A stretch of 35,906 bases of DNA from REEB426 sp964551975 (GTDB lineage: Bacteria > Actinomycetota > Actinomycetes > S36-B12). Shown piece after piece: positions 24,304 through 32,557 of the stretch. Where the stretch lies: contig CAZKFI010000020.1 of the NCBI GenBank assembly GCA_964551975.1, positions 1 through 35,906 of the forward strand, written 5' to 3'. A program made the translations under genes and the position numbers. Positions within the stretch are counted from its first letter, which is position 1, and each line of letters opens with the position of its first letter. The notes beneath the pieces are model-generated. The model ran no database searches. It had not been told where the DNA came from and was given only the letters and a program-made list of their open reading frames with translations.

Positions 24304-25698
24304 TCAGTTGAGTGACCAGCGAGCACCGCCCGCCGTGTCCTCGATGCGGATGCCGATTGCATCCAGATCATCGCGGAGTCGGTCTGCTGCGGCGTAGTCC
24401 TTGCGCTGACGTGCTTGGGTGCGCTGCTCCAACAGGACTGCGATGAGAGCGTCAATGACCTGCGTCTGCTTATCGGCATCGGCAGTCTCAGCCCACACTT
24501 GTGACCACGGGTTCAGGCCCAGTACATCCAGCATCGCCAGGACTGCTTCGGCGTGACGACTGCTTGCCTCCTGGTGACCGGTGGCGAGTGCCTGATTTCC
24601 GCTGCGCACCTCCTCATGGAGCACGGCCAGCGCCTGCGGCACACCGAGGTCGTCGTTCATCGCGTCGTCAAAGGCGCTCGGCCGGTGCTGTGCGTGGGCA
24701 ACAGGTGTGATTCCCGACCCCTCAAATGCGCGCTTCAAAAACCCTTCAATGCGTCCGAAAGCCACGGCCGACTCCTGAACCGAGGTATCCGAATACTCCA
24801 GCGTGGACCGATAGTGGGCGCCAATTAAGTAGAAGCGCAGGTCAATCGGACGGAATCGCTTGATGACCTCGTCTACCAAAAGGAAATTGCCGAGTGACTT
24901 ACTCATCTTCTCGCCAGCAGTCGTGACCCAGGCGTTGTGTAGCCAGAAGTTGGCGAATGGGTCACCAGCAGCACATGACTGCGCGATCTCGTTCTCGTGA
25001 TGGGGGAAGATCAGGTCCAACCCACCGCCGTGGATATCAAAGGCAGCGCCCAAGTATTTGCGTGCCATCGCCGAGCACTCGATGTGCCAACCGGGGCGAC
25101 CCGGGCCCCATGGTGTGTCCCAGGCAGGCTCGCCAGCCTTAGCTCCCTTCCACATCGCGAAGTCCCGGGGATCGCGCTTGGCCTGAGCCTGCGAGTCCGG
25201 GGATGCGAGCATGTCGTCGATGCGCTGCCCACTCAGTGCTCCGTACCGCGGGAATGAGCGAACATCGAAGTAGACGTCGCCATTCATCGCATAGCCATGA
25301 CCGGCATCGATGAGTTCCTGCATCAGGGCGATCATCTCGGGGATATGGCCCGTGGCCCTGGGCTCGTAGGTCGCCGGGAGGCAACCCAATGCGTCGTAGG
25401 CGCGGGTGAATGCGCGCTCGTTCCGCATGGCCACAACCCAGTACGGCACATCCTCATGTCCGGCGTTGTGGATGATCTTGTCGTCGATGTCCGTCACATT
25501 GCGAATGAAGGTGACATCGAACCCCTGGGCAACCAGCCACCGACGCAGCACGTCGAAGGCCACGGAACTACGAACATGCCCGACATGGGGTGGTGCCTGG
25601 ACCGTCGCACCACACAGGTAGATCCCAACCCGACCGGGCTGCAGCGGGATGAACTCGCGCAAAGTACGCGATGCGGTGTCATAGAGGCGAAGCGGCAC
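24304..25698 (-). CDS. cysS: Cysteinyl-tRNA synthetase
   Basis: 464-residue class-I synthetase. YLCGATVQAPPHVGHVRSSVAF carries a zinc Cys and the HIGH-like HVGH; WHIECSAMARKYLG and the HHENEIAQSCAAG region give further zinc ligands; KMSKSLGN is the KMSKS loop, followed by the DALR-type helical C-terminus. I chose the GTG at 25698, just before PLRLYDTASRT, because the family starts here; the open frame continues 55 residues upstream into ispF. MshC, a CysS paralogue of mycothiol synthesis, was considered, but position beside ispF and rlmB and the full C-terminal domain favour CysS. Confidence 0.93.
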   Translation of the reverse strand: MPLRLYDTASRTLREFIPLQPGRVGIYLCGATVQAPPHVGHVRSSVAFDVLRRWLVAQGFDVTFIRNVTDIDDKIIHNAGHEDVPYWVVAMRNERAFTRAYDALGCLPATYEPRATGHIPEMIALMQELIDAGHGYAMNGDVYFDVRSFPRYGALSGQRIDDMLASPDSQAQAKRDPRDFAMWKGAKAGEPAWDTPWGPGRPGWHIECSAMARKYLGAAFDIHGGGLDLIFPHHENEIAQSCAAGDPFANFWLHNAWVTTAGEKMSKSLGNFLLVDEVIKRFRPIDLRFYLIGAHYRSTLEYSDTSVQESAVAFGRIEGFLKRAFEGSGITPVAHAQHRPSAFDDAMNDDLGVPQALAVLHEEVRSGNQALATGHQEASSRHAEAVLAMLDVLGLNPWSQVWAETADADKQTQVIDALIAVLLEQRTQARQRKDYAAADRLRDDLDAIGIRIEDTAGGARWSLN

Positions 25699-25738
25699 AG
25701 GCCTCAGGCTATCTATCTGGCTCGACGGGCGAGTGCGC

Positions 25739-26254
25739 CTAGGCGTCTTCGGGCAGCAGAACCAGTGCAACAGCGACGGCTGCGACCCCCTCACCGCGAC
25801 CGGTGAGGCCAAGCCCATCTGTGGTTGTTCCACTGAGTCGAACCCGACACCCCAGCGCCGCACTCAGGACGTCCTGGGCTTCCTGACGTCGGGTGCCAAC
25901 TTTCGGCCGATTACCGATCACCTGAACGCTGGCGTTCGCGATCTGCCCACCGAGCCCTCGAACCAGGTCAGCAACATGACCCAGCATGCTCACCCCTGAA
26001 GCCCTCGCCCACTGCGGATCATCCGTGCCGAAAACCGAGCCCAGGTCGCCCAGACCCGCAGCGGAGAGCACGGCATCGCAGAGTGCATGGGAGGCGACGT
26101 CGGCATCGGAGTGACCGGCAAGGCCGGGTTGATCAGGCCAGTGCAGTCCAGCAAGCCACATCGGTCGATTCAGATCGAAGGCATGCACATCCACACCAAG
26201 CCCGACACTGGGAACCTGTCCGCGAACCGGGGCGCCGTCGTGACCTACCGCCAT
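25739..26254 (-). CDS. ispF: 2-C-methyl-D-erythritol 2,4-cyclodiphosphate synthase
   Basis: 171-residue IspF of the non-mevalonate isoprenoid pathway. Metal ligands are visible in GVDVHAF and GHSDADVASHALCDA; further family segments are LGDLGSVFGTDDPQW, NRPKVG and the C-terminal GLGLTGRGEGVAAVAVALV. The N-terminus is about ten residues longer than the shortest homologues. It starts 2 bp after the ispD stop, so the two are translationally coupled, and 40 bp separate it from the cysS GTG. Confidence 0.95.
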   Translation of the reverse strand: MAVGHDGAPVRGQVPSVGLGVDVHAFDLNRPMWLAGLHWPDQPGLAGHSDADVASHALCDAVLSAAGLGDLGSVFGTDDPQWARASGVSMLGHVADLVRGLGGQIANASVQVIGNRPKVGTRRQEAQDVLSAALGCRVRLSGTTTDGLGLTGRGEGVAAVAVALVLLPEDA

Positions 26255-26256
26255 CG

Positions 26257-26976
26257 TCAGCCAACGATCCCAGAGGCCCGACGTTTGGCGATCAACGCCT
26301 CGGCTAGGACCAGATCGATTGGGCGCGTCACCTTGAATGCATCCTCGTGACCGGGAACCACGTGCACTGGAATCCCCATACGCTCGACCAAGGACGCATC
26401 ATCAGTTACCGACGAGTCACCACCGTCGAAGGCAGCGTGGGCTGCGGCAAGGATTGAGCGCGCGAACCCCTGCGGCGTCTGCACTGCGCGCAAGCGCGAA
26501 CGTGATGGAGTGTTCACCACGTCATCGCTGTCGTCTACCTCTTTGACAGTGTCCACGAGCGGAATCCCAGGAATCACCGCCTGTTGACCGTCACGTAATG
26601 CAGTCACCACACCGATCACTACCTCTGCGGGTACCAGGGGTCGAGCCGCATCATGGACGAGCACGTAACCGACATCGTCCGGTAGGCCAATCAAGGCCCG
26701 TGCAACGGATTCCGGCCGTGTCATGCCACCTTCGACCACCACGATCTCCGACGGAATCTCCAGTGGTACGAGTAACGACGACACCTGTTCGACGTATTCA
26801 GCTGGTGCCGCCACGACGATGATGTCGACAACTCGCGAGGCAGCAAGTGCGTGCACTGCCAGTGCCAACATCGGCGTTCCGCCGATGGGACGCAGAGCTT
26901 TGGGTAGACCTGGACCAAGGCGTTCACCCCGCCCGGCGGCCGGTACGAGGGCCGCTGTTCGCTGGCCTGCTGGCAT
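26257..26976 (-). CDS. ispD: 2-C-methyl-D-erythritol 4-phosphate cytidylyltransferase
   Basis: 239-residue IspD. The CTP-binding opening ALVPAAGRGERLGPGLPKAL, the VHDAARPLVP segment and the RAVQTPQGFARSIL and TDDASLVE motifs are all present. ATG 26976 was chosen because it lies 4 bp after the carD stop and directly before the nucleotide-binding motif; a longer frame would run into carD. It works upstream of IspF in isoprenoid synthesis. Confidence 0.95.
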   Translation of the reverse strand: MPAGQRTAALVPAAGRGERLGPGLPKALRPIGGTPMLALAVHALAASRVVDIIVVAAPAEYVEQVSSLLVPLEIPSEIVVVEGGMTRPESVARALIGLPDDVGYVLVHDAARPLVPAEVVIGVVTALRDGQQAVIPGIPLVDTVKEVDDSDDVVNTPSRSRLRAVQTPQGFARSILAAAHAAFDGGDSSVTDDASLVERMGIPVHVVPGHEDAFKVTRPIDLVLAEALIAKRRASGIVG

Positions 26977-26980
26977 GACG

Positions 26981-27463
26981 CTACGAGGCGAGAACCTCGT
27001 CGAGGATTGCCTCGGCCTTGTCTTCGTTGGTCTTCTCAGCCAGAGCCAATTCACTCACGAGGATCTGGCGCGCCTTCGCCAGCATGCGCTTCTCGCCCGC
27101 GGATAGTCCACGTTCGCGCTCACGACGCCAGAGATCGCGGACAACCTCAGCAACCTTGATGACGTCGCCAGAAGCGAGTTTCTCCAGGTTGGCCTTGTAG
27201 CGGCGGGACCAGTTCGTCGGCTCTTCGGTGTAGGGCTGACGGAGCACATTGAATACCCGGTCCAGGCCCTCAGCGTTGACGACATCGCGTACGCCGACGA
27301 GGTCGATGTTGTCTGCTGGTACTCGAACGGTCAGATCACCTTGGGCAACGCGTAAAACGAGATATTCGCGATCTTCACCCTTGACCTTACGGATCTCAAC
27401 TGCCTCGATAACTGCAGCGCCGTGGTGCGGGTAGACGACCGTGTCGCCCACATTGAATGCCAT
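26981..27463 (-). CDS. carD: CarD-family RNA polymerase-binding transcription factor
   Basis: 160-residue CarD, nearly the length of the mycobacterial protein. The N-terminal RNA polymerase-interacting Tudor-like domain reads FNVGDTVVYPHHGAAVIEAVE and YLVLRVAQGDLTVRVPADN. The C-terminal DNA-binding helical domain has NWSRRYKANLEKLASGD and SAGEKRMLAKARQILVSELALA. It stabilises open promoter complexes, especially at rRNA promoters in mycobacteria. ATG 27463 has a GAGAGGGG ribosome site. It heads the minus-strand core operon carD-ispD-ispF-cysS-rlmB and diverges from the LpqE-like lipoprotein gene, as in mycobacteria. Confidence 0.96.
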   Translation of the reverse strand: MAFNVGDTVVYPHHGAAVIEAVEIRKVKGEDREYLVLRVAQGDLTVRVPADNIDLVGVRDVVNAEGLDRVFNVLRQPYTEEPTNWSRRYKANLEKLASGDVIKVAEVVRDLWRRERERGLSAGEKRMLAKARQILVSELALAEKTNEDKAEAILDEVLAS

Positions 27464-27534
27464 GAAAATGAACCCCTCTCGCAAGCACAGGCTACCACGA
27501 TGTTAAGGGGCAGGATTCGGCCGCTACCCTGGCC

Positions 27535-27546
27535 TTGTGCGCACAA
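27535..27546. promoter_or_regulatory. Perfect 12-bp palindrome TTGTGCGCACAA in the carD-lpqE intergenic region
   Basis: TTGTGCGCACAA is its own reverse complement and sits about 70 bp upstream of both carD and the lipoprotein gene. It covers a GTG that could otherwise be read as a start of the lipoprotein, arguing against that longer form. Candidate operator only; the rest of this interval shows no clear promoter. Confidence 0.3.
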
Positions 27547-27608
27547 CCTCCAACCCGTCAAGCCCGCGTAGGTTCATCCGACCCACATCAGGCACCTCTG
27601 CCAGGCAC

Positions 27609-28100
27609 ATGCTGAGCCATCCCATGAGGGCTGGCATCGCGCTCGCGTTCGCCGGGTTGGCGCTCGCCGGTTGCTACAACGGGCAGCAAGCGACGACGAC
27701 GATGCAGAGCCAGATGAACTCCGGTAACGGCGCCCAGGAGCGCATCGGTGCCATTCGCGTGGAAAATGCCACGCTCGTTCTCGGACCCGAGGGCTCACGC
27801 AGCGCCACTTTGATCATGAGCCTGTTCAATGACGGTGACAGCGACGATGCACTGCTGGGCGTTCTCATTGGGGAATCGGTAGCAACACCGGTCGATCCCG
27901 TCGAACTGCCCCCGGGTGGATCCGCCAACTTCGGCTACGGCGACGAGTTCTGGAGCAATGTCTGCGACATCGACCTCACGGTCAGTACCTATGTACCGAT
28001 TGCCATGCAGTTCGAGAAGGCCGGGATCCTGCGTACCGAAACACTCGTGGTACCGCCAACCGGCTACTACGAAGGAATCGCACCGAATCCAGCCTGCTAA
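27609..28100 (+). CDS. lpqE: LpqE-like lipoprotein
   Basis: 163-residue exported lipoprotein. The signal peptide ends in a lipobox LALAGC with the lipidated Cys at residue 22 (start at ATG 27609). The mature part has IRVENATLVLGPEGS, SATLIMSLFNDGDSDDALLGV and a PPGGSANFGYGDEF segment, a beta-sandwich style close to LpqE and to copper-chaperone-like domains. The symbol rests mainly on position, divergent from carD as for mycobacterial lpqE, plus this overall style. ATG 27624 is an alternative start and would also give a good signal peptide; a GTG at 27537 falls in a palindrome and is less likely. It ends 4 bp from the convergent regX3. Confidence 0.72.
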   Translation: MLSHPMRAGIALAFAGLALAGCYNGQQATTTMQSQMNSGNGAQERIGAIRVENATLVLGPEGSRSATLIMSLFNDGDSDDALLGVLIGESVATPVDPVELPPGGSANFGYGDEFWSNVCDIDLTVSTYVPIAMQFEKAGILRTETLVVPPTGYYEGIAPNPAC

Positions 28101-28104
28101 GGGA

Positions 28105-28785
28105 TTACGCCTCGTACTTGTAGCCCAGCCCGCGAATCGTCAATAGATGACGTGGGTTGGCCGGGTCCTCTTCGATCTTGGCGCGCAACCGCTTGATGTG
28201 CACGTCAAGGGTCTTGGTGTCACCGACGTAGTCATGCCCCCAGACACGATCGATGAGCGCTGATCGCGTCATCACGCGCCCCGCGTTACGGACGAGAATC
28301 TCCAACAGGTCGAATTCCTTCAACGGCATACTCACCGCGTCGCCTCGAACCGTCACTACATGGCGTTCGACATCGAGCCGAACTGGGCCCACTTCAACCG
28401 CTGAATCCGCAATCTCCTCGTGATCGGACCTGCGGCGCAGTACCGCACGCATGCGGGCAAGGAGTTCACGAGTCGAGAACGGCTTGGTGACATAGTCGTC
28501 TGCGCCAATCTCCAACCCCACGACCTTGTCGATCTCGGCATCCTTGGCCGTAAGCATGATGATCGGCACCGTTGATTTGCTGCGCAGTTGACGACACAGT
28601 TCTGTGCCCGAGATACCGGGCAGCATGAGATCCAGTAGCACGATGTCGGCACCGCTGCGGTCGAACTCCCCCATCGCCTCGTTGCCGTCACCGACAACAC
28701 ACACCTCGTAGCCTTCACGTCGCAGCATGAAGTCCAGCGCCTCGGCGAAGGACTCCTCATCCTCGACGACCAGAACTCGCGTCAC
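28105..28785 (-). CDS. regX3: OmpR/PhoB-family response regulator RegX3 (PhoP-like)
   Basis: 226-residue two-component regulator. The receiver domain has acidic residues in VVEDEES, the phosphorylated Asp52 in LLDLMLPG, the conserved Thr in IIMLTAKD and the Lys in YVTKPFS. The winged-helix domain has PLKEFDLLEILVRNAGRVMTRSALIDRVWG and TKTLDVHIKRLRAKIE and ends in IRGLGYKYEA. The start overlaps the senX3 stop by 4 bp. With phoU divergent and a PHO box between, it is the phosphate-limitation regulator. Confidence 0.93.
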   Translation of the reverse strand: MTRVLVVEDEESFAEALDFMLRREGYEVCVVGDGNEAMGEFDRSGADIVLLDLMLPGISGTELCRQLRSKSTVPIIMLTAKDAEIDKVVGLEIGADDYVTKPFSTRELLARMRAVLRRRSDHEEIADSAVEVGPVRLDVERHVVTVRGDAVSMPLKEFDLLEILVRNAGRVMTRSALIDRVWGHDYVGDTKTLDVHIKRLRAKIEEDPANPRHLLTIRGLGYKYEA

Positions 28786-29939
28786 GTCAATACCTCCGGT
28801 TCGTCTCGGGAGAGTGTGCCCGATGGATCATCGTGGGTTCGAGGAGCGTGAGCTGGGCTGTGCGCGGGAAGGCGAATCGTGAACGTCGACCCGACCCCCA
28901 CCTCGGACCACACAGTGCATTCGCCCCCGTGGTTCTGGCACACGTGTTTGACGATTGCCAGGCCAAGACCTGTTCCACCGGTGACCCTGGAACGAGCCGG
29001 GTCAACGCGATAGAAGCGCTCAAAGATGCGTTCCAGGTCGTTTGCAGCGATACCAACCCCCTGGTCCTTGACGACGATCTCTATCAAGGCATCGGCCTTA
29101 CGGGCATCCACGGCAACCTTGGTTCCAGCAGGCGAGTAAGCGATGGCGTTAGCGAGGAGGTTGCGTACCGCGGTCTGTATCTGGCCAGCATCACCGAACA
29201 CCTGACCGCGACATGGCTGGCCAACCACGAAATCAACCTCACTGGCCGTGGCCACCGTGCGCACCTCATCGATCGCTCGTTGCACCAGCGAGTCGACGTC
29301 GACCGGTTCTGCCCGCACCAGCGGGTCATCACCCTGCAGACGCGAGAGGTCGATGATGTCCTGGATCAGATGCGCCAATCGCTCGGCCTCGATCTGCATG
29401 CGCTGCGCGAACTGGCGCACCTGACCGGCGTCGTCACTCGCGGTCATGACGGCTTCGGCGAGCAGGCTCAGCGCCCCAACCGGCGTCTTCAGCTCATGGC
29501 TGATGTTGGCGACGAAGTCCCGCCGCACCGCATCCACGCGACGCTCTTCGGAGAGGTCGTCAACCAGGGCAAGCACCGAGCCGGCCTCCTGCGGTGCCAC
29601 GCGTACCTGCAGGTCCAGCCATTCCCGACCCAGGGGTGGGCGCCGGACCCGTAGTTGCTCTTCACGGACCGAGCCTTCGGTCGCCACCCTGGTCACCATC
29701 GCGGCAATCTCCGGGATCGCCAACTGCCCCCGACGGATCAGACCCATGGCGAAACTGCGGGGGCTGGCCCAAAGGACGCTGCCTTCAGCCGACAGCACAA
29801 TCGAGGCGGACGGCAGCACAGCAAGCAGGCGAACCACCTCACGCGAGACCTGGCCCGCCGAACCGCGATCCGGCGGGAGGCTCACGCCGTCAGGATAGGT
29901 CGCCAAGGGCCTTGAGCGCTTGGCCGGACGGGCCTGCAC
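28782..29939 (-). CDS. senX3: SenX3-like phosphate-sensing histidine kinase lacking visible transmembrane segments
   Basis: Up to 385 residues. A PAS-like region (about 35-130) leads to the H-box DFVANISHELKTPVGALSLLAEAV with His148, then N-box NLLANAIAYSP, G1 DQGVGIA and G2 GTGLGLAIVKHVCQNHGG. The sequence from the H-box is close to SenX3. Unlike SenX3/PhoR as usually described, no membrane-spanning stretch is present. An in-frame TGA lies four codons before GTG 29939, so the protein cannot extend further. A second GTG at 29885 would give 367 residues and lies further from the PHO box. Neither start has a good ribosome site. It overlaps regX3 by 4 bp. Confidence 0.85.
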   Translation of the reverse strand: MQARPAKRSRPLATYPDGVSLPPDRGSAGQVSREVVRLLAVLPSASIVLSAEGSVLWASPRSFAMGLIRRGQLAIPEIAAMVTRVATEGSVREEQLRVRRPPLGREWLDLQVRVAPQEAGSVLALVDDLSEERRVDAVRRDFVANISHELKTPVGALSLLAEAVMTASDDAGQVRQFAQRMQIEAERLAHLIQDIIDLSRLQGDDPLVRAEPVDVDSLVQRAIDEVRTVATASEVDFVVGQPCRGQVFGDAGQIQTAVRNLLANAIAYSPAGTKVAVDARKADALIEIVVKDQGVGIAANDLERIFERFYRVDPARSRVTGGTGLGLAIVKHVCQNHGGECTVWSEVGVGSTFTIRLPAHSPAHAPRTHDDPSGTLSRDEPEVLT

Positions 29940-29946
29940 ACGAAGC

Positions 29947-29980
29947 GTTCACCCGCCGTCCACCTGAACGTTCCCAACCT
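29947..29980 (+). promoter_or_regulatory. PHO box (PhoP/RegX3 binding site) between senX3 and phoU
   Basis: Three direct repeats in near-11-bp phase: GTTCACCCGCC (29947-29957), GTCCACCTGAA (29958-29968) and, one base later, GTTCCCAACCT (29970-29980). The first is a perfect match to the actinobacterial PHO box core GTTCACC. The site is placed to control both senX3-regX3 (minus) and phoU (plus), an arrangement known from Streptomyces phoRP-phoU. Confidence 0.65.
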
Positions 29981-30042
29981 GCCCCGCCTGACCGATGCGC
30001 GTACGCTCAGCCCAGGGCAGTAAGGCTCGAGGGGAGGTGCGG

Positions 30043-30711
30043 ATGGCAACTCGGGCGGCGTACGACGAAGCACTCACGGCGGTCAATCAGGATCTGGTCC
30101 AGATGACCCGGTCAGTGGGCTCGGCCATGAACCGGGCGACCCAGGCTCTGCTGGATGCCGACCTATCGCTCGCCGAGGCAGTCATTGCCAACGACGCGCA
30201 GATCGACCTGCTCACCAGCGGAATCGAGGAGCGCTGCTTCGACCTCGTGGCACTCCAGCAGCCGGTGGCCCGGGACCTCCGCATCATCATCGGCGCCCTA
30301 CGAATCGCCGCCTCGCTGGAGCGCATGGGCGACCTCGCTGAGCACATTGCCAAGCAGGCCCGAATGCGCTACCCGAAACCGGCAGTTCCCCAAGAACTTC
30401 GCGGCACCTTCGCCGTCATGGGCGGCGTTGCCGAGGCCATCGTTGCCAAGACCGGTGCGGTCATCGCCACCAATGACGTTTCGTTGGCGACCGACATCGC
30501 CCGCCATGACGAGGAAATGGATCGCCTCCATCGAGAGTTGTTCACCATCGTGCTGTCACCCACCTGGTCACATGGTGTCGAGGCAGCAATCGACGTCACG
30601 CTGCTGTCCCGCTACTACGAGCGCTACGCCGACCACGCCGTCTCAGTAACCAAGCGAGTGGTCACCATCGTTACCGGTGAGCCCTACGTGGGCGTGAGCC
30701 TTGAGGGCTGA
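30043..30711 (+). CDS. phoU: PhoU phosphate signalling regulator
   Basis: 222-residue PhoU with two three-helix-bundle repeats. Each has its metal-binding E/DxxxD-type motif: LERMGDLAEHIAKQ in the first and YYERYADHAVSVTKR in the second. It links the Pst transporter state to the SenX3-type kinase. ATG 30043 follows a GGGGAGGTG ribosome site. It diverges from senX3 with the PHO box between them, and its stop lies 1 bp before the mshA GTG, suggesting cotranscription with mycothiol synthesis. Confidence 0.94.
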   Translation: MATRAAYDEALTAVNQDLVQMTRSVGSAMNRATQALLDADLSLAEAVIANDAQIDLLTSGIEERCFDLVALQQPVARDLRIIIGALRIAASLERMGDLAEHIAKQARMRYPKPAVPQELRGTFAVMGGVAEAIVAKTGAVIATNDVSLATDIARHDEEMDRLHRELFTIVLSPTWSHGVEAAIDVTLLSRYYERYADHAVSVTKRVVTIVTGEPYVGVSLEG

Positions 30712-30712
30712 C

Positions 30713-32041
30713 GTGACCACGCCAGCACGCGGACGGCAGGGCCTACCGGGCCCGGCGCGGCGTACCCGGCCACGCCGCATTGCCGTCCTCTCTGTGCATA
30801 CCTCGCCACTGGAGCAACCAGGTACCGGCGACGCGGGCGGCATGAACGTCTACATCGCGCAGACCTGCACCCTGCTGGCCGAGGCAGGCATAGAAAGTGA
30901 GATCTTCACGCGGGCGACCTCTTCGGAGACTCCGCCTGTCGCGGAGTTGGCTCCCGGAGTCCTCGTGCGATCGATAATCGCCGGGCCGTTCGAAGGGTTG
31001 GCTAAGCAGGATCTCCCCGGTCAACTCTGTGCTGTCACCTCTGGGGTCATGCGCGCTGAGGCAGCCCGGCCGGAGGGCTGGTTCGATCTCATCCATTCGC
31101 ACTACTGGCTCTCCGGTCAGGTGGGGTGGTTGGCTTCGGAACGCTGGGGTGTTCCACTCATCCACTCCATGCACACCATGGCCAAGGTGAAGAACGCCGA
31201 ACTCGCCGAAGGCGACACCCCGGAGCCGCCCATTCGTCTCATCGGTGAAGAGCAAGTCGTTGCCGCCGCCGATCGATTGGTGGCGAACACGGCCGACGAG
31301 GCCCACCAACTCATCGACCTCTACGGCGCCCAACCAGACCGAGTCGACGTTGTGCATCCGGGAGTCGACCTCGACATCTTCCATCCGGGGAGCCGACTTC
31401 AGGCACGCGCTGAGTTGGGTATCGATCGCGATGCGATCCTGCTGCTCTTCGTGGGTCGAATTCAGCCACTGAAGGCCCCTGATGTACTGCTTCATGCTGC
31501 TGCCGACTTCATCCGCAGATTCCCCGATCTACGCCACCGACTTCAGGTGGTGATCTGCGGAGGGCCTTCTGGCAGCGGGTGCGAGCGACCTACCGCTCTC
31601 ATTGATCTCGCGCAGGAACTCGGCATTGCCGACCGCGTGCTCTTCGAACCACCCGGACCACGCACCCGACTTGCTGACTGGTACCGCGCAGCGGATGTCT
31701 GCGTCGTGCCATCGCATTCGGAATCCTTTGGCCTGGTCGCCCTGGAGGCGCAGGCCTGCGGCACTCCAGTCGTCGCCGCACGCGTAGGTGGCCTTCGCAC
31801 CGCAGTTGCCGACGGTAGCGGCGGAGTTCTGGTGAGCGGGCATAACCCAAGCGACTACACCACAGCGATTGCCGACATCGTGCTGCACCCAGAACGCCGA
31901 GCCCTGCTCGCGCAGGGGGCGAGGGCCCACGCGGAGGATTTCGGCTGGGCTCGTACCGCTGCGGGCCTCATCGCCTGCTACCAGCGGGCGATCGAAACCC
32001 GCGCCTTCACCGACGCGGCGTCACTGACCGCCGCGCGGTGA
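30713..32041 (+). CDS. mshA: D-inositol-3-phosphate glycosyltransferase MshA (mycothiol synthesis)
   Basis: 442-residue GT-B fold family 4 glycosyltransferase. The MshA-specific N-terminal RIAVLSVHTSPLEQPGTGDAGGMNVYI and IHSMHTMAKVKN segments are present, followed by NTADEAHQLIDLYGA, VVHPGVDLDIFHPG, LLFVGRIQPLKAPD and the donor-site VPSHSESFGLVALEAQACGTPVVAARVGGL. It starts mycothiol synthesis from inositol phosphate and UDP-GlcNAc. The GTG at 30713 has a GAGGG site six bases upstream; a TTG 12 bp earlier is the alternative. Presence of mshA marks the host as an actinobacterium. Confidence 0.96.
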   Translation: MTTPARGRQGLPGPARRTRPRRIAVLSVHTSPLEQPGTGDAGGMNVYIAQTCTLLAEAGIESEIFTRATSSETPPVAELAPGVLVRSIIAGPFEGLAKQDLPGQLCAVTSGVMRAEAARPEGWFDLIHSHYWLSGQVGWLASERWGVPLIHSMHTMAKVKNAELAEGDTPEPPIRLIGEEQVVAAADRLVANTADEAHQLIDLYGAQPDRVDVVHPGVDLDIFHPGSRLQARAELGIDRDAILLLFVGRIQPLKAPDVLLHAAADFIRRFPDLRHRLQVVICGGPSGSGCERPTALIDLAQELGIADRVLFEPPGPRTRLADWYRAADVCVVPSHSESFGLVALEAQACGTPVVAARVGGLRTAVADGSGGVLVSGHNPSDYTTAIADIVLHPERRALLAQGARAHAEDFGWARTAAGLIACYQRAIETRAFTDAASLTAAR

Positions 32042-32042
32042 C

Positions 32043-32543
32043 ATGCTGCAACCCCTCGTCGACTACCTCGACTCAGTCGGCCTGAACTACGAGTCCAGCG
32101 GACCGACCAGCCTGGTGGTGACGCTGGTTGGTGAACACAAACTACGGACCAGCGTGCTCTTCGTTGTGGGGGCGCACGCACTTACCGTCAATGCCTTTGT
32201 TGCTCGGCGCCCCGAGCAGAACGAGGCAGTCGTCCATCAGTGGCTCTTGGAGCGCAACCGGCGTATGTACGCCGTGGCCTTCAGCATCGACCACCTCGGC
32301 GATATCTATCTCACCGGTCGAATGCCGGTGGCAGTAGTCAATGACAAACAGGAGCTCGACCGCCTGCTGGGCTGCATCCTCGACTATGCCGATGGGTCGT
32401 TCAACACACTGCTCGAGCTCGGATTTCCCGACGCCATCCGACGGGAATGGCAGTGGCGGGTCTCCCGCGGAGAGTCCACCGCAAACCTGGCCGCCTTCGC
32501 GCACCTGGTGGATCAACCGGCAGATCCAGCGCCTACCGCTTAG
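32043..32543 (+). CDS. YbjN domain-containing protein
   Basis: 166-residue protein of the YbjN family, whose fold resembles type III secretion chaperones but whose function in actinobacteria is unknown to me. Segments FVARRPEQNEAVVHQWLLERNRRMYAVAFSID and DIYLTGRMPV are typical. The ATG lies one base after the mshA stop. The same mshA-YbjN-gpm order occurs in mycobacteria (Rv0486-Rv0487-Rv0489 region), so this is a conserved neighbour rather than an acquired gene. Confidence 0.85.
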   Translation: MLQPLVDYLDSVGLNYESSGPTSLVVTLVGEHKLRTSVLFVVGAHALTVNAFVARRPEQNEAVVHQWLLERNRRMYAVAFSIDHLGDIYLTGRMPVAVVNDKQELDRLLGCILDYADGSFNTLLELGFPDAIRREWQWRVSRGESTANLAAFAHLVDQPADPAPTA

Positions 32544-32557
32544 GGCAGGATTGTCCG

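Noticed and set aside
24304..25698. mshC (mycothiol ligase) instead of cysS
   Set aside because: Position next to ispF and rlmB and the full C-terminal domain fit cysteinyl-tRNA synthetase.
28833..29654. Long plus-strand frame opposite senX3
   Set aside because: Mirror frame caused by high GC codon bias; the minus strand has all histidine kinase boxes.
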